Assembly: GCF_907164915.1 (NCBI RefSeq)
Contig: NC_061868.1
Coordinates: 47,243,689 to 47,307,688 of the forward strand
Length of the DNA: 64,000 nt
Reading direction: 5' to 3'
Origin: Impatiens glandulifera
Taxonomy: Eukaryota > Streptophyta > Magnoliopsida > Ericales > Balsaminaceae
Shown: piece after piece, positions 1-13,500 of the stretch
How the letters are laid out: each line of letters begins with the position of its first letter
How positions within the stretch are numbered: the stretch's first letter is position 1
Translations under genes and position numbers: made by a program
Notes under the pieces: generated by a model
The model's input: only the letters and a program-made list of their open reading frames with translations
Database searches by the model: none
Told to the model about the DNA's origin: nothing

Positions 1-780
1 GTAGGCAATTTAAATTCAAATTGAGAATTCAATACCTCCACTTTTGTCTGTGTATTGCCCAAGTAGATTTTCCTTTATAGATATGATCTTCTAACTTTTT
101 TGCATTGTTGTTCATTCAGATTTCATTAGTTTTCCATGTCGAGTTGCTCCTGATAGTATATGACTTAGATTTGAGAGTTTTCATCAACTCATTCATTGTA
201 GCAACTGACCATTGAACAATTTCTTCATACTCTTTTTTTTTCCAGCAGATTCCAGTCTTGAAGATAATGGATGTTGAGTTAAATTGTAATCTGCTGTGTT
301 TTCTCTTTATTGATGACAATTTCTCCCCTTTTGACATGCATAAAGAGTTTTATAATCTGATTCTTGAGCCCAAACAGGTTAGCTCTTTCATTATAGCGCA
401 TCTTCCAATTGCTCATTCATTATCCTCCTGTTTTCCTGCATCATTTTCAACAGGAATTTTCCCAGTAGCCGTTGGAGTAGATTGCTTTCTTGTTTTGGTA
501 TCATGCTGTTCTTTGATAACTCTTCAGCAATTCTTTCAATTTTTTTGACGACTGCTTCTTTGATTCCTTCCAACACAAAATCTCTAACTTCTTTAGATTT
601 AATACTTTTGTTCTTCCTTTCCCCATGATGACAGAAACAGAGAAAAAAACAGAGCAATTACAGGAAACCTAAGAAATGATCACAGATAAACCGCAATTAA
701 GGGAAAATTCCAGCGATGTTTACAAATGTACAAAAACCCTAGACTAGAGAAACTTAATGACTCATTTATGATGCAAGACA
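1..780 (-). other. Unassigned coding-like stretch, possible gene remnant
   Basis: The minus strand has two modest open frames: 391-657 (88 codons) and 116-337 (73 codons). After its first dozen residues the first is rich in Lys, Glu and Leu and would form amphipathic helices. I do not recognise either. A possible acceptor (TCTTCAAG, minus strand) lies before the 116-337 frame, so they could be exons of one small gene, but no clean splice chain emerged. They may equally be chance frames in AT-rich DNA or the 3' part of a gene beginning further right. Confidence 0.2.
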
Positions 781-783
781 ATA

Positions 784-957
784 TAGTGTCGTCCGTGCAG
801 ATCGGGTTGTGCCTCTTGTGCCAATCGTGTCGCCCGTGCCGATCGCACTTCCTTTGATAAATGGTGATTTCGGTGCCGATTTGATGACTTCCGACTCAAG
901 TCAAGATCGTATCACCTATGACGATCGTGTCATATGTGCCTATTGTGTTAATTGTTA

Positions 958-1034
<77 letters not shown>
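784..1034. repeat. GC-richer degenerate repeat followed by an (ATT)n microsatellite
   Basis: About 170 bases of higher GC repeat short words such as gtgccgatcg and cgatcgtgtc. They run directly into an uninterrupted (ATT)n tract of roughly 75 bases (about 958-1034). The open frame through it is a poly-isoleucine artefact. Confidence 0.8.
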
Positions 1035-1035
<1 letters not shown>

Positions 1036-3773
1036 TTTAATTTAAAAACTATGACATTAGGGAGACTTTAAGTATAAAACATCCTACCCTAATTGTTATG
1101 AAATAACATTCATTCTTAATTTTATTTTATAATAATGTAAATACTTGAGGGGAGTTAATTTCCTATCATATCATATTGGCCTTATTTAAAATGTGTCCAC
1201 CTCCCCGTTGACCCTTCAAGTCATCGTCTTCTTCTTTTCTTGTTGTCTACTCTAATTTAAACATACACACTTCACACATCATGTCGACATTTATTTCCTT
1301 TTTGGAATATAGAAAATTAACACGACCATGTATTCAAATTTAATTTAACTTAGTAAGAATCAAATTATTCTAATTTAATATATTAGGCAGGACTTTTACA
1401 CTTAAAACAATGAATCTTTGCAATTTACCTTTAATTTTACTAGTTTTATTAATATAAAAAAGTTGAATTGATTGATATGTATTTGCAAATAATGGGTAGG
1501 GATTAATAGCCCCCGAATAAGTTACTAAATCTAATTTTCTAATATATATATATATATAAAAGTTATTAGGTGAGCATTTATTAAAAATCAATAAATATAT
1601 AAGTGGTTGTTTATGGCCATGGTCCAGGTTCAGGGGCGACTCAGTCCACAAGTTATGACAACTCATTTAATAAAAAATTAAATAAGTTATTTAGTTAAAT
1701 TTATTAATTGTTTTAACATAAAAGTGTAACATATATATTAGTTTAGGTTTGGAAAATAAAATGTTTTATTTTGTTATATGTTTAAATCTAAAAAAAAAAT
1801 AAAAAAATGTAAGACTTAAAAATAAAATTGTGACAGCCAATTTTTTTCCACGTCTTTCTGTCCTTAAAAATGTTAATCCGCTGTATATCCAATCAAATTG
1901 TTTTGAACTAGGGTGACAAAGGGTTAAATTCAATTTGTTTTACTCTATTCATATTAAATTCAAATTATATAATTAACTCATGGATTTGGATTGAATTGAG
2001 TATAGTTTAGATAATTCAATTTAATAATTTTCTTTAATTTTATTGTTTAATTAGTTTATTTATTTTATTTTATTTTTATTTGTTAATTAATATTTAATAT
2101 ATATTTATAAAGTACTTACTTATAAACTAAAATTAAAAAAAAAAAAATACCTAAATGATGAAAAAATGTATTAAATGAAAAACTAATAGCCTAAATGTTG
2201 CAAAAAAAATAATATTTTATGGTGAAACAAGTAAAAAAAATATGAAAAATAAATCTTATTCGAATAATTAGATAATCCTAATTCAAGTTGTATTTAATCA
2301 AGTCAGTCCGTATTCAATTCAATCTGAAATAACAGGCCATGAAAAAAAAAAACAAAGGAAGTAATCCATGTCTTAAATATAATTCAGATTCGGATCGAAT
2401 TGAATTTCAGATTAATTCGTTTAATACTCCGTCTATCTTAAATATAGTCGTTATCAGTGACGTATAAGGGTTGGGGCTGAGTTGGGCTTAAACTCACCCT
2501 TAACTCATTCATATTTTTTTTTTTTTATATATATACACAATTTTGAGAAAGTCTTTTGTTTCTAGGTAAATGAGAGTCTTAAGCATTGTTTAAGAGAAAG
2601 AAAAAAGAGACGTTAAATAATTTTATTTTATTTTAATTTTTTTTTGTTTGATTTGAATAATTATTTGTATTTTAATTATGTTTTAGAATTTGTTTGGTAT
2701 GATTTTTAGTATTTTTATAATTTATGGGTATTTTTTTATTTTTTAATTAATTTATTTTCTTTATATTCAAATCATATTTTATAATAAATAATTATATTAA
2801 AAATAGTATATTCAAATTTTTAAAAATAACAATATGATTATTATTTACCTAATAACCATTTTGACATTTTTTTTTCTTAAACTATATCTTACTATTTTTT
2901 TTAAGTTACATATTATAATTTATTTATTTTTAGTTTTTTTAGTTAATCCATAATATTATTTTTTATTTTTTAATAAGTCAGCCCTAACGAAGAGCTTAAT
3001 GAAAAAATATATAAAAAAAGTCTTTAATAAAAATTAATTATTTTTGTAATAATCAATTATTATTTTATTTATTTATATTTAATAACAATATTTTTACTAT
3101 AATTATATTTAAAATGTTGGTAGGGAGGGTGATCACTTATTTGATTGGGTCGTTATAAATTGGATTTGAAATATTTTTATTATATTTAATTATATAGAAC
3201 TAAATTAAAATTTTAGTTTATTAAATTTATTTTGGTTTCCTAACATATATTTTTTAATATTCCCTTATATATAAAAATAACTCATTTTCGAAGTGAATCT
3301 AGGTTAGGACGAGAAGGTTTAAAAAAAAAAGTTTATAATAGAATAGGCCAATAGGGGCATGGCTCCTTAATATTTTTTTTTTCATTTTTATTCACTTTTT
3401 ATTTTTATAAATCTAAAAATTGTTAAACCCCGTTCATCCATTGTTAAATCTATCATTTTCTCAATATTTTATTCTAACTCACCAAAATTAATTTTTAATC
3501 TATTTAATTTTTTTTTAAACCCAACCTAACTAAAATTCCTAGTCCGTTCCGGGTAGTTATATCTTAAAAAGAGGAGCAATGAGATTAATCTAATTTGTAC
3601 TATTCAAATAATTTTAATAAAATAAACCAAGTTCCTTTATTATCTTTCAAATCTAATTAACTTATTTCTTAGGAATGATAAAGTAATATGATTTTCTTTT
3701 ATCATAATTATATAAATATAATTGATTATCTTTAACAATATTCTTATTCAAATTTCTTCGCCCATTACATTAA
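1035..3773. other. AT-rich intergenic spacer
   Basis: I see no gene. The content is homopolymer A/T runs, a short (TA)n at about 1541-1556, and diffuse degraded repeats. The stretch from 1905 to 2420 (opening agggtgacaaagggtt) has the look of an old DNA transposon, but I found no matching end. Confidence 0.6.
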
Positions 3774-3802
3774 CTAGTATATATCCCGTGCATTTGCACG
3801 GG
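3774..3802 (-). mobile_element. Helitron-like 3' terminus
   Basis: Read on the minus strand, a perfect hairpin (arms CCCGTGC and GCACGGG, loop AAAT) is followed by ATATATA and then CTAG, with a T next. Helitron 3' ends have a hairpin, a short spacer, CTRR and insertion into AT, so this fits. The element would extend rightward on the plus strand. No TC-start 5' end or Rep/helicase coding was found, so it would be a non-autonomous or truncated copy. Confidence 0.45.
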
Positions 3803-3845
3803 TAATAATATAAAAAAACGTGAAAAAAATATTACGATAAAAAAT

Positions 3846-4432
3846 ATTAGCATTTTTAATTTTATTTTTAACCATTTTAAGTTTATGGATGGGTCAACTC
3901 ATAATCCGATTCAAGTATCCATTACTCTCACATTACAGAACGATATCTAAAATAAATTGATACAATTTGATTCCTCAACTCATTTAGTTTGACCTCTAGA
4001 GTCCACTTTTTCCCCATACTATGAGTGAGAGGAAAATGTAAAGACTACCATTAAAGTAACTTAAACGAGACTTACTATATTCATATGAATTATGTCCCCT
4101 ATCTCTATAAATATGACAGAATTCTTCCATTATTGCTTGCTAATAATAGTGAAATTTATAGCTTATAGTCAAAAAAGAATTATGACTAATTAAAAACTAT
4201 TAACGAACTACCGCGTTCATCAAATTTTGATGTTGAATTTAAAATATAAAGTGTTATTAGCCTAGTTAGTTAAAATATTATATTTGTTTTGTTAGGTTGC
4301 AAGTTCGAATCATACCTATATCATTTTTAAATTTATTTTTAACCGTTTTAAGTTTATGGACGGGTCAACCCAAAATCCGACCCAAGTATCCATTTGACCC
4401 CGGCAATCCGGACACTTTAAAAGTTAAGCATC

Positions 4433-4469
<37 letters not shown>

Positions 4470-4616
4470 GTTAAAAATGAAATTATATTGTTAAAATATT
4501 CCGCATTCATCAAATTTGGTGTTGAATTTAAAATATAAAGTGTTATTAGTCTAGTTGGTTAAAATGTTGTTTTTGTTTTGTTAGGTTGCAAGTTCGAACC
4601 ATATTTATAGCATTTT

Positions 4617-4680
<64 letters not shown>
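3846..4680. repeat. Three tRNA-like repeat copies with (TA)n tails
   Basis: Partial and fuller copies start near 3846, 4213 and 4503. The conserved core has an A-box-like word (tagtctagttggttaaa at about 4546) and, some 35 bases on, a B-box-like word (ggttgcaagttcgaacc). Fuller copies continue with a gacgggtcaaccca block and end in a (TA)n microsatellite (4434-4462 and 4620-4680). This is the same family as the array at 26.8-28.4 kb. Confidence 0.65.
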
Positions 4681-4685
<5 letters not shown>

Positions 4686-5024
4686 TGATACTTAATTTTT
4701 AAAGAGTCATTATATATATATTTATATATATATATAAATATCTCAATAAATAGTCAAACTAATAAAGAATTAATCATTCAAAAATAGATTCAAAAATAGT
4801 TTTGATATAATTATTTTAGATGCTTGATTCATGAGTAAATGATCTTCAATAATTATGCGTATGTAGTCTAAGATAACTTAAGTGTAAACATATATAATTA
4901 AGAACAATAACTAAATGGAATTAATTCCAAAATTTTATGAGAATTTATATCTTTTAAAAATTGTGTTTCACAATTATGAATATTATGAATAGATATAAAT
5001 TTGATCACCTTTTAAAAATATTAA

Positions 5025-5274
5025 GGCCTTGTTCTTCTTAAATTTTTTAAATAACCTATACAAAACGAATTTTTTAATCAATCACTTTCATTAATCACAT
5101 CACTCATTTTATTAACCAAAATACTAAAATACCCTCTATTTAATTTTTATTTATTTATATAAATCAATACCCTTTAAGTCCTTTTACAAAAAATAATCAT
5201 CACTTCCTCAAAATCATTAATCATCATTATTTTTTTCCCTCGGTTATTTAAATAACTCCAATCCGAACAAGGCC
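5025..5274. mobile_element. MITE, copy 1 (GGCCTTGTTC ends)
   Basis: A 250-bp element has inverted ends: GGCCTTGTTCTTCTTAAATT on the left and, read inverted, GGCCTTGTTCGGATTGGAGT on the right. Each is followed by a shared TTTAAATAACC block. It has no coding capacity. The target duplication is not resolvable in the A/T context. Class unassigned. Confidence 0.6.
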
Positions 5275-5461
5275 AAGTATATGTAAATAATCATACTTAT
5301 AGTCTTACACTAGCCTAACTAGGTCAAGTTGATTTATCAAAGTTTAAGAACAATAACTAAATGGAATTAATTCCAAAATTTTATGAGAATTTATATCTTT
5401 TAAAAATTGTGTTTCACAATTATGAATAGATATAAATTTGATCACCTTTTAAAAATATTAA

Positions 5462-5711
5462 GGCCTTGTTCTTCTTAAATTTTTTAAATAACCTATACAA
5501 AACCAATTTTTTAATCAATCACTTTCATTAATCACATCACTCATTTTATTAACCAAAATACTAAAATACCCTCTATTTAAATTTTTTTTATTTATATAAA
5601 TCAATACCTTTTAAGTCCTTTTACAAAAAATAATCATCACTTTCTCAAAATCATTAATCATCATTATTTTTTTCCCTCGGTTATTTAAATAACTCCAATC
5701 CGAACAAGGCC
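5462..5711. mobile_element. MITE, copy 2 (GGCCTTGTTC ends)
   Basis: This is the duplicate of the 5025-5274 element. It has the same length and termini and arose by the 446-bp tandem duplication, not by an independent insertion. Confidence 0.6.
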
Positions 5712-5783
5712 AAGTATATATAAATAATTATACTTATAGTCTTACACTAGCCTAACTAGGTCAAGTTGATTTATCAAAGTTTT

Positions 5784-6030
5784 GAATTCAAAAGGAATAT
5801 ATGTGTTTTATTTCTTGTACACACCCTTAATGTCATATCATACTTAAATATTTTTTTTAAATAAAAGTCTTGAACTCTAAATTAAACGAGACTCTATATT
5901 TTCTCAAATGATAAATAATATTGTGTTTTTATGTCAAATTATAAAGAGTATTTTTTATTTTTTATTTAAAACTTCTTAGTCCATTTGGCTTGTTTTATAA
6001 TTGCTTCTTTCTCATATAGGAAGTGATAGG

Positions 6031-6091
<61 letters not shown>

Positions 6092-7045
6092 TGTCACATA
6101 ATGATTGAATTGATGATCTTCTTTCATTAAAGAATCAAACTTGTGACTAATTCTTATATCTAAACTAAGAATTATACAACTTAACTAAATGATAGACTTA
6201 GAATTAAATATTTTGTTTTTAGAGATATAAGTCCCTTTTAATTATCTTCTAATTCATTCCTCTTATAATTAATTAGCAAATTTGTTACAACATTTTATTA
6301 CTCCGATAATAATGATCCAAAAAAAGAGGTTTTTTTTTTGTTATATTAAAATAAATAATAATTGAAGTTGAAATTAAGTCTGAATCTGACCGAAAAATTA
6401 AGCAATAATTTTTTAATATGTTTTATCGTTACATTTAATGAAAATAATGTGAGTGTAGTTGTCCTATATATATACAGATGTGTTTGAAAATAATTTTTTA
6501 GTTTATAATTCCTGAAAATAATACACTTTTTATATATAATTACTCTTTTAATTTTATTTCAAATAAATATATATTTTTTATTATTTAATTGGTACATAAT
6601 AATAATTTATTAAGATGATATGTTACTCAACAATTTAAGTACAATTCTTTTAATTCTTTTTAAAGACAATAGCTTAACTAATTATAAACAAAATTAATTC
6701 TTATTAGCTTGTTTTGTTATGTTATTCATATTGTCACCTTTATCTAATACAAGCTCTTATACAAATTTATCACAATTATCAGTACACTATTTTCTAAATA
6801 AAGTGTACCTTATTAAATATTTAATCATGTGAACTTCATAGTGCACCTTTTAAAAAAATGTAATATTAGATTTGTCTATTGTGAAATGAAATGAATTATT
6901 TATATTTTTATAACCTAACAAGATAATATTTTCTTACTAAAGAAAAGTAAAACAAACAATTATAAATTAGGTATGAACAAATAAAATATTCTTAATTTAA
7001 AAATAAATTTGTACATGTAATGGATGAAAAAAAAACTTAAGTTAT
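5784..7045. other. AT-rich intergenic spacer with a compound microsatellite
   Basis: No gene is seen. A compound (TA)n(TAA)n microsatellite lies at about 6033-6089. Confidence 0.6.
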
Positions 7046-8110
7046 TTGGGCATCTCCAATGGCCGCAAACGCAAACTCATACCTATTTTTTGCTACAAGC
7101 GGCAAACGCAACCTCATACCCATTTTTTATTCTCTTTATAAAAAACGCATAGTTGCGTATTTACAGTTTATTTCACAAGTTTTTTTTTAATTTTTAAATA
7201 AGTTCTTAAAATATATAAACTCTTTAATTTAAATATTAAACTTGTTTATATAAATTATTTAAAATATTTAATTTGCTGTTTTAATTTTTAATTTTAAGAT
7301 AAAAATTATAATATTTTTTAAATGTATAATTAAATTATATTATACTTCAAAATTTTATCTAATTTTTTTACCTTATATCTTATAACTTAAACTTTAGTTT
7401 GTTTATTTAAATATATTATTGAATTATTTTGTTATGTATAAATTATTGATATATAATTAATTTTATCTTAATTTTATTAAAAGAATAATAAAAAATTATA
7501 ATTAAATATGTAAAGTTATAAATATATAGTTAATATTAATAAGGTTAAAAAATTAGTATAAAAAGAAATATTCTTCATAATATTCTTAATTACATCAACT
7601 TTTATAACTTTTTAATATCACCTCATATATTTTACGATATTATAAATTACACCACATTATTTTAAATTTGATTATAAATAAATTATTAAAAATTCAAAAA
7701 TTACAATACACAAACTAAATAAAAATTTATTTTTTAATATTACGATATTTTTAAACATTATTATAATATTTTAACATTATTATAATTTTTGAATATTATT
7801 ATAATTTTTTTAACATTATTATAATTTTTTTAAATATTATTATAAATTTATGTTATACAAAAAATATTATATAAATGAATTAAATTATATAAATAAATTT
7901 AATATATAAAATGGACCTAAATTAAGTCTAGAGGTTAAATTTAAAAGATAGAAAAAATTTTGAGTTTATGAATAATGCAAACTTATATATATGTTTGCAG
8001 GAGAGAGAAAATAAGGGAAATTCATTTTGAGTTTTGGTATTGATATTGGTTGGAGTGAAAAAGAAGTTTTCAGTATAGGTTTGGTGTTCGGTTGGAGTTG
8101 CTCTTAATAT
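7046..8110. mobile_element. Candidate non-autonomous TIR transposon
   Basis: The left edge reads ggcatctccaatggccgcaa. The right edge, inverted, reads AGAGCAACTCCAACCGAACA. Ends of the form GAGCATCTCCAACC recur in plant TIR elements. The roughly 1 kb inside is A/T-rich and non-coding. I could not define a target duplication, so boundaries are approximate. Confidence 0.4.
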
Positions 8111-9290
8111 TATTGATCATTTTTACTGCATTTTGGGTTTAATAATGAGTCTTACATAGTTAACGGTTTCGATTAATCACCACTAATAACTTGTTTGATC
8201 TTGTTTATTTGATAAAAAAAAAGATAAATTATTTGGATTATAAATTAATTTAATTATTAAAATATTTTTTAATATTTAAAATTAATAAGAGTAAAATAAT
8301 GATATTTTAATTGATTTAATTATTAGATTTACAATCACGTGAAAAAGAAAATTTATTAAAAAAAAACTGACTAAATTTTTATTTTTGTAAGAAAAACTAT
8401 ATCAAACAAATTTTTAGTTTTAATTCAAAATTGTGTGGGCTACCTTTTCAAACAAACCCAATATATATTATATTATTATTATTTTTTGTTATTTTAAATA
8501 AAACAAAGAGTATACTGAATTATCCAAAGAGTAATCTTATACACTGACTTAAAATTATGATAATGAGAATGTTATACCCTTTAATGAAAATAATTTAGGG
8601 TCTTGTTTGGTATTATTTTTTATTTAAAAAATTCAACCATAATTTAGGGCCGGCCCTAAGCCTGACAAACCAGTGAATTATTAAATATATTATATTCTAA
8701 CATAACAAGGTATAGCCTAGTTCAAGACGGAAAATAATAATAATTTATTTGGTTATAAATTTAAATTTCAACAAAAAATACTTTTTTTTAAACTAAAATT
8801 AGGAGATAAAAAAAATAACGTTTTTTACATGAGGCAATCTAATTCTTGAGCCGAGCACTTGCCATAATTAAATATCATTTATTTATTTTTTCATTATTTT
8901 TTTTAGATTTTTATTAAACTCAATATTTTTTTTTTATTTTCACTTAATCTATCCTATCACAGAATTATTTTACCAAAATACCCTATAAAATATATAGTCA
9001 TTAAACTTAAAAAAAATAGACAAATTTTTTATACAAAATTAATATAAAACCCAAAATCAAACAATCTATGGTTGAAAAAATAATTTGGACATTTTTAATA
9101 AAATAAAATGATGAGATAATTAAATAATAAATAATTTAATAAACAGTTAATTTAAAATTATTAATGAGTTTTATTAATTGTAACACTTTATAAAGTTCAA
9201 TAATAATAATAATAAAAATAATATATTTTTCTTCTTAGATCAACTTGTATGATATATCATCGTCTTCTTCCCGGTAATTTCCTCTCCAAC
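8111..9290. other. AT-rich intergenic spacer upstream of the first WRKY gene
   Basis: No gene is seen. A 12-base palindrome (agggccggccct) at about 8647 resembles hAT terminal sequence, but no partner end was found. Confidence 0.5.
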
Positions 9291-9299
9291 AAGTAGACA

Positions 9300-9330
9300 T
9301 TGACTGACTGCACAAAAAGGCCTATAAATA
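9300..9330 (+). promoter_or_regulatory. Core promoter of the WRKY gene: W-box and TATA box
   Basis: TATAAATA at 9323-9330 lies 50 bases before the start codon. A TTGACT word at 9300-9305 matches the W-box core TTGAC[C/T] bound by WRKY proteins. Self or cross regulation by WRKYs is known for group IIa genes; here it is inferred from position only. Confidence 0.55.
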
Positions 9331-9379
9331 TTTCAAAAACAAAACCCCATAATCAAAAAATATTTCTATTTCTCTAGCT

Positions 9380-10397
9380 ATGTCAATGGATTCAAGAAAA
9401 CGAGAATCAACTACACTCAATCTCGATCTTAACATTGATTACCCTTCATCTCTTGTGAGTACTCCAATTCATTTCATTTCATTTCATTTCTAATTTGAAT
9501 CCCATGTAAGAATTCACAATAATCTTTTCATTATTACATATAATAGGGTGAACATGAACATGAACATGAACATGAACATGATCATGATCATCAGCTATCA
9601 AAAGACTTAAGTAGGATGAAAGCAGAGCATGAGCATCTTCTTCACAAGCTAACCCTAATCTGCAAAGACCATGCCAATCTGCAAGAACAGCTACTGAATC
9701 TCATCCAAGACCAGGAGAGGACAACGACATCTTCCTTTAAGAAACCCAAAGAAACTCATACTAATGTTTCCAAGATTTACAGACAAATCGACCCCTGCGA
9801 CACTAGCCTAGTATGTAATCATTTAACAGAATAATAACATTATAAAATTCATCATTATTTATGAGATGGAGATTCATAACATGCAGATTGTGAAAGATGG
9901 ATATCAATGGAGGAAATATGGGCAGAAAGTAACTAGAGATAATCCATCTCCAAGAGCATACTATAAATGCTCATTTTCTCCTATCTGCCCGGTCAAAAAA
10001 AAGGTATTTACTTGTTTACTTATTTTACTTAATTGTGTATGTATATATATATTGAGACGGTTATTTTCAGGTGCAAAAGAGCATCGACGATCCTTCCCTT
10101 CTTGTGGCAATCTATGAAGGAGAGCACAATCATCCTCAATCGGGTGAGACCGAAGTTTTCATCAACCAATCGGGGTCTGACAGTGCGAGTTTGAAAAATA
10201 TAGCGAAATTTACTACAAATGTCTCCTCTAGATTTGAATCGTGTTGTGATGGTGCAAAGGATGAGTTGGAATTGCCGATGGAGAAGTTTTTGATCGAGCA
10301 CATGGCTTCGACTTTGGTACATAATTCAAGTTTCACGACAACTCTTGCTACTTCCATATTCGAGAAATTGTTAGGCGATGTTGATCTATTTGAGTGA
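9380..10397 (+). CDS. Group IIa WRKY transcription factor (WRKY18/40/60-like), copy 1
   Basis: A four-exon gene: 9380-9454, 9547-9810, 9887-10003 and 10071-10397, all phase 0, giving 260 aa. It encodes a nuclear factor that binds W-box promoters, typically in defence and stress signalling. Features in order: an N-terminal LNLDLNI motif (EAR-like), an acidic-His repeat (EHEH...DHDH), a leucine-zipper-like coiled coil (about residues 48-85), WRKYGQK at 121-127, and a zinc finger C141-X5-C147-X23-H171-X-H173. The intron before VQKS is at the position typical of groups IIa and IIb. Group IIa is assigned from the coiled coil plus C-X5-C spacing. It is somewhat shorter than WRKY40 (about 300 aa). 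A paralogue lies on the opposite strand at 20.9-22.1 kb. Confidence 0.93.
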
Positions 10398-13300
10398 CCA
10401 TCTTATTTTTATTTCGGTTTTACGGTCTTTGTTTGTTTTGAGTAAACTAAATATCATATCATTGTATAGTACTGTTGGATTTAAAAAATAATGTAACATG
10501 ATGTAAAGAGATATGTAATGAGAATTTAGTGTTATTAATTACAGTAATAATTCATTTTATTTCTTTTATTTTATTAATTTCGCTTACATATGTGGTTGAG
10601 ATCTTCCTTTAGGATCTTTAGGATCTTGACTGAATTTATTATTGTCATGTTTGAGTTTATTATCGATGTCTAATTTCATCTTTAGTTTTCTATGTGACAG
10701 ATATTTATTATTTTTGTTTTTGAGAATACATTGTTTGTATATAGTTGAGAATACTATGCAAAGCCATTGTTACAATAGTGAGGAATGTTTCAATGCATTT
10801 GTTTTTTTAAAGAATTTGAACTAATTCAACATTTACTGTTTTTACTATAACTTTTAAGTTTTTCATATTTTTTTAGTTTTTTTGGAATTAAAGAAGAACT
10901 AGATGACATCCCGTTTAAATTCAAAGCGTTTTTAAATAAAATAAAAAAATAGGACAACGAATTAAGCATGTAGCCCTCCAAACACACTTAACCATTTAAC
11001 CGGGCGCAGAACTTGCCGCCTGACGGGCTCAAACTCAGAATTTTAGGGTGAAAATAACAACCTCTTGTTACTGTTATACTAGAAGAGGGGATGCATTTTT
11101 TGAGTTTACAGTGGACTATTTATATTATGAGCTCACATGAGATCGTGTTTAAGGGTTAAGTTGTTATAAATGTTATTGTTAATAACGCAAATAAACTTAT
11201 AAATAAATACATAGTAAAGAGACTTAGAGTTAAGTTTAGAGAGTTCTAAAGTGCTAATAGTCTCGATTAAAATACCAAATGTTAGATGAAAAAACTAGAG
11301 GTTTATTTCTAATAGTTTATGAAATTATTTGGTATTTAGGAGAAGTTCAAGGGTCTATTTCATATTATTTCCAACATAAAATATATATATATATATTATA
11401 TGGAGTTTAGAGTAGAATTTTAAATGATTTGATATATTGAATTATTTGGTATTTGGTATTCGGTAAAGTTTAAAATATATAAACCCTTATAATATTATTA
11501 GTAGAAGAAGACTTCAATTGATCATGAATGGATAAATAAGGTCAAGTCAATAAGGTGATGACATTTTATCAGAAATGAGATGATGACGTTTTATCAAAAA
11601 ATAAGGTGACGATGAATACTTTGGTCATCATGATGACCCTTATCATAATTAAACTTTTTGATCTCATTTTAATTATTGTACGTAGCAGAAATTGCATAGT
11701 AAAATCAGTATAGATTAAGGTAAATTAAGTATTAAATTTTGAAGAGTTAGGTGCTCACTTTCGAATAGAGTGAGATACGGATCTAGTTTGAAAAAAAAAT
11801 CGAGTAAATTTTATAAAAAGAGAGAAAAATCGAAGTAAATATTTAATAGACAATGAATTAAATTAGAAAAAATTAGAGAATTATGTAGTAAATAAATAAT
11901 GCCACCTCTTTATTTATTTAAAAAAAAAAAACAGGAGTGAATTTAAACCCAATAAGCCCTCTTAAATCAAGGAACTATAGCATAGAATAGCGGGATAGTG
12001 TCGGAAAAAATATTGTTTGAGAATCTATTTATTCGTAGCGAATATTGGCCATGAATAAACAAGCATATTGCTCCACGACATACTCTAGTTCAATGAATCC
12101 ATTTGTACTCATAATTGTAATATTTTATCATTTGAGTAGTTTGTTAAGTCGATAGTTGGATAACTAATAAGTGAGGCGGAGGTGGAGGATTCGATATAAT
12201 TAACATTATATTGAATAAGATAAATTTTTTAATAAACTAATGTAAGGATGTTCGACAAACCATAAAATTTTAATTAATTTGGAGTTGAAAAATATGTTGT
12301 TTACAAGAAATAAAAAAATGACAATTAAATCAAATAAAAACAAATAAGCTTAATCAAATTAATATTAGCAATTGCTTGATGACTAAATTTCCTATCGTGT
12401 TGAGAATTCCAAACAAGGCCAATTGAATAGAAATTGTCCAGAAAGAACTCCTAATTAAAACAACTCGTACCTGGTTGTTGGAACGGTTGAAAAGTCACTA
12501 TTTTAGACTTATTTACTTTTAAATAAATAAATTATTTCATTTTCTTTATTTAGAATTTTATTATTTTGATTAATTACTATTTTAACTAGGATCATAACAT
12601 TCATAAACTCTAAAATTATTATTTTTCTTTGTTTAATATTATTCAATAAAATTGGACATTTAAGAAAAATGTGGGTTTAAGATATAGATATAAATATGAG
12701 AAAAATCTGTGACATATGTTAGTTAGAAGAATCTAAATTGAAAAAAATAATTCAAAGTCATCTTTTAGGTGTGGCAACAAAAACAAATAGACAAAGTTCA
12801 ATTTAACAAAGTTAGTTAAGAAAATAATAAAATAACTAACTTTTTTTAGTTTTATTTTTTTTATTCATAAATTTATTAATCAAAAAGTTAAAATAATTTA
12901 TTATTATTTTTTATTAATTATTAATATTTAAACTAAAAAAAACACCCAATAATATATATTTTTTTATAACTAATGACAAACAAAATTATTTAAATAAATA
13001 CTCAATCAACCACTAACAACTACAAAATAATTTTAATATCAGTAAATTTACATGTTTATAATAAGGAGACTATATGCCATGTTTAGGACATTTCGTCATA
13101 ATGTAACGATCTTCTGACGTCATGTTTAGATAAAATAAATAAATAAAATAAAATATTTGCCGTACAAAGACTTATATCACACAAGTCTTATAAATTGTCA
13201 AGCCAAATTCTTTGAAATGATGTAACTAATTTTAATTTTTTTAAAGACTTTAGAGACTAAATTATTATTTTTTAAGATGTTTAACTTTTTATTAGTCTGA

Positions 13301-13500
13301 AATTTTATGCTTATAAAATAAAGAGAAATTATTGCTCACTCATAAAGTTATATTTATATACAAAAGTGAAGTACTATTTCCCTCATTTGTTGATTTTTTT
13401 TCTATTTGTATATGTGACGTTTTCTTAATGGATAAATGCACTACATATACTGGTAGCATTGAACTAACCGAATTTGAGAGAGCAAATTTGAGAGGAATTC
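10398..13500. other. Intergenic spacer
   Basis: No gene is recognisable. Short open frames at 10642 and 13332 have no protein-like character. Small (TA)n tracts occur (about 11383). A short near-direct repeat about gatgacattttatcag lies near 11560-11600. Confidence 0.6.

Larger units (their letters stand above)
4898..5783. repeat. Tandem duplication, unit about 446 bp, two copies
   Basis: Copy 1 is 4898-5343 and copy 2 is 5344-5783. They are nearly identical. Copy 2 lacks a 9-base stretch (one of two tattatgaa words) and has a few substitutions. Both end in the same gatttatcaaagtt sequence. Each contains a 250-bp MITE, so the duplication came after the MITE insertion. Confidence 0.9.

Noticed and set aside
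4546..4605. A possible genuine tRNA gene
   Set aside because: A- and B-box-like words are present, but no acceptor or anticodon stem pairing and no cloverleaf could be traced; treated as a tRNA-like repeat.
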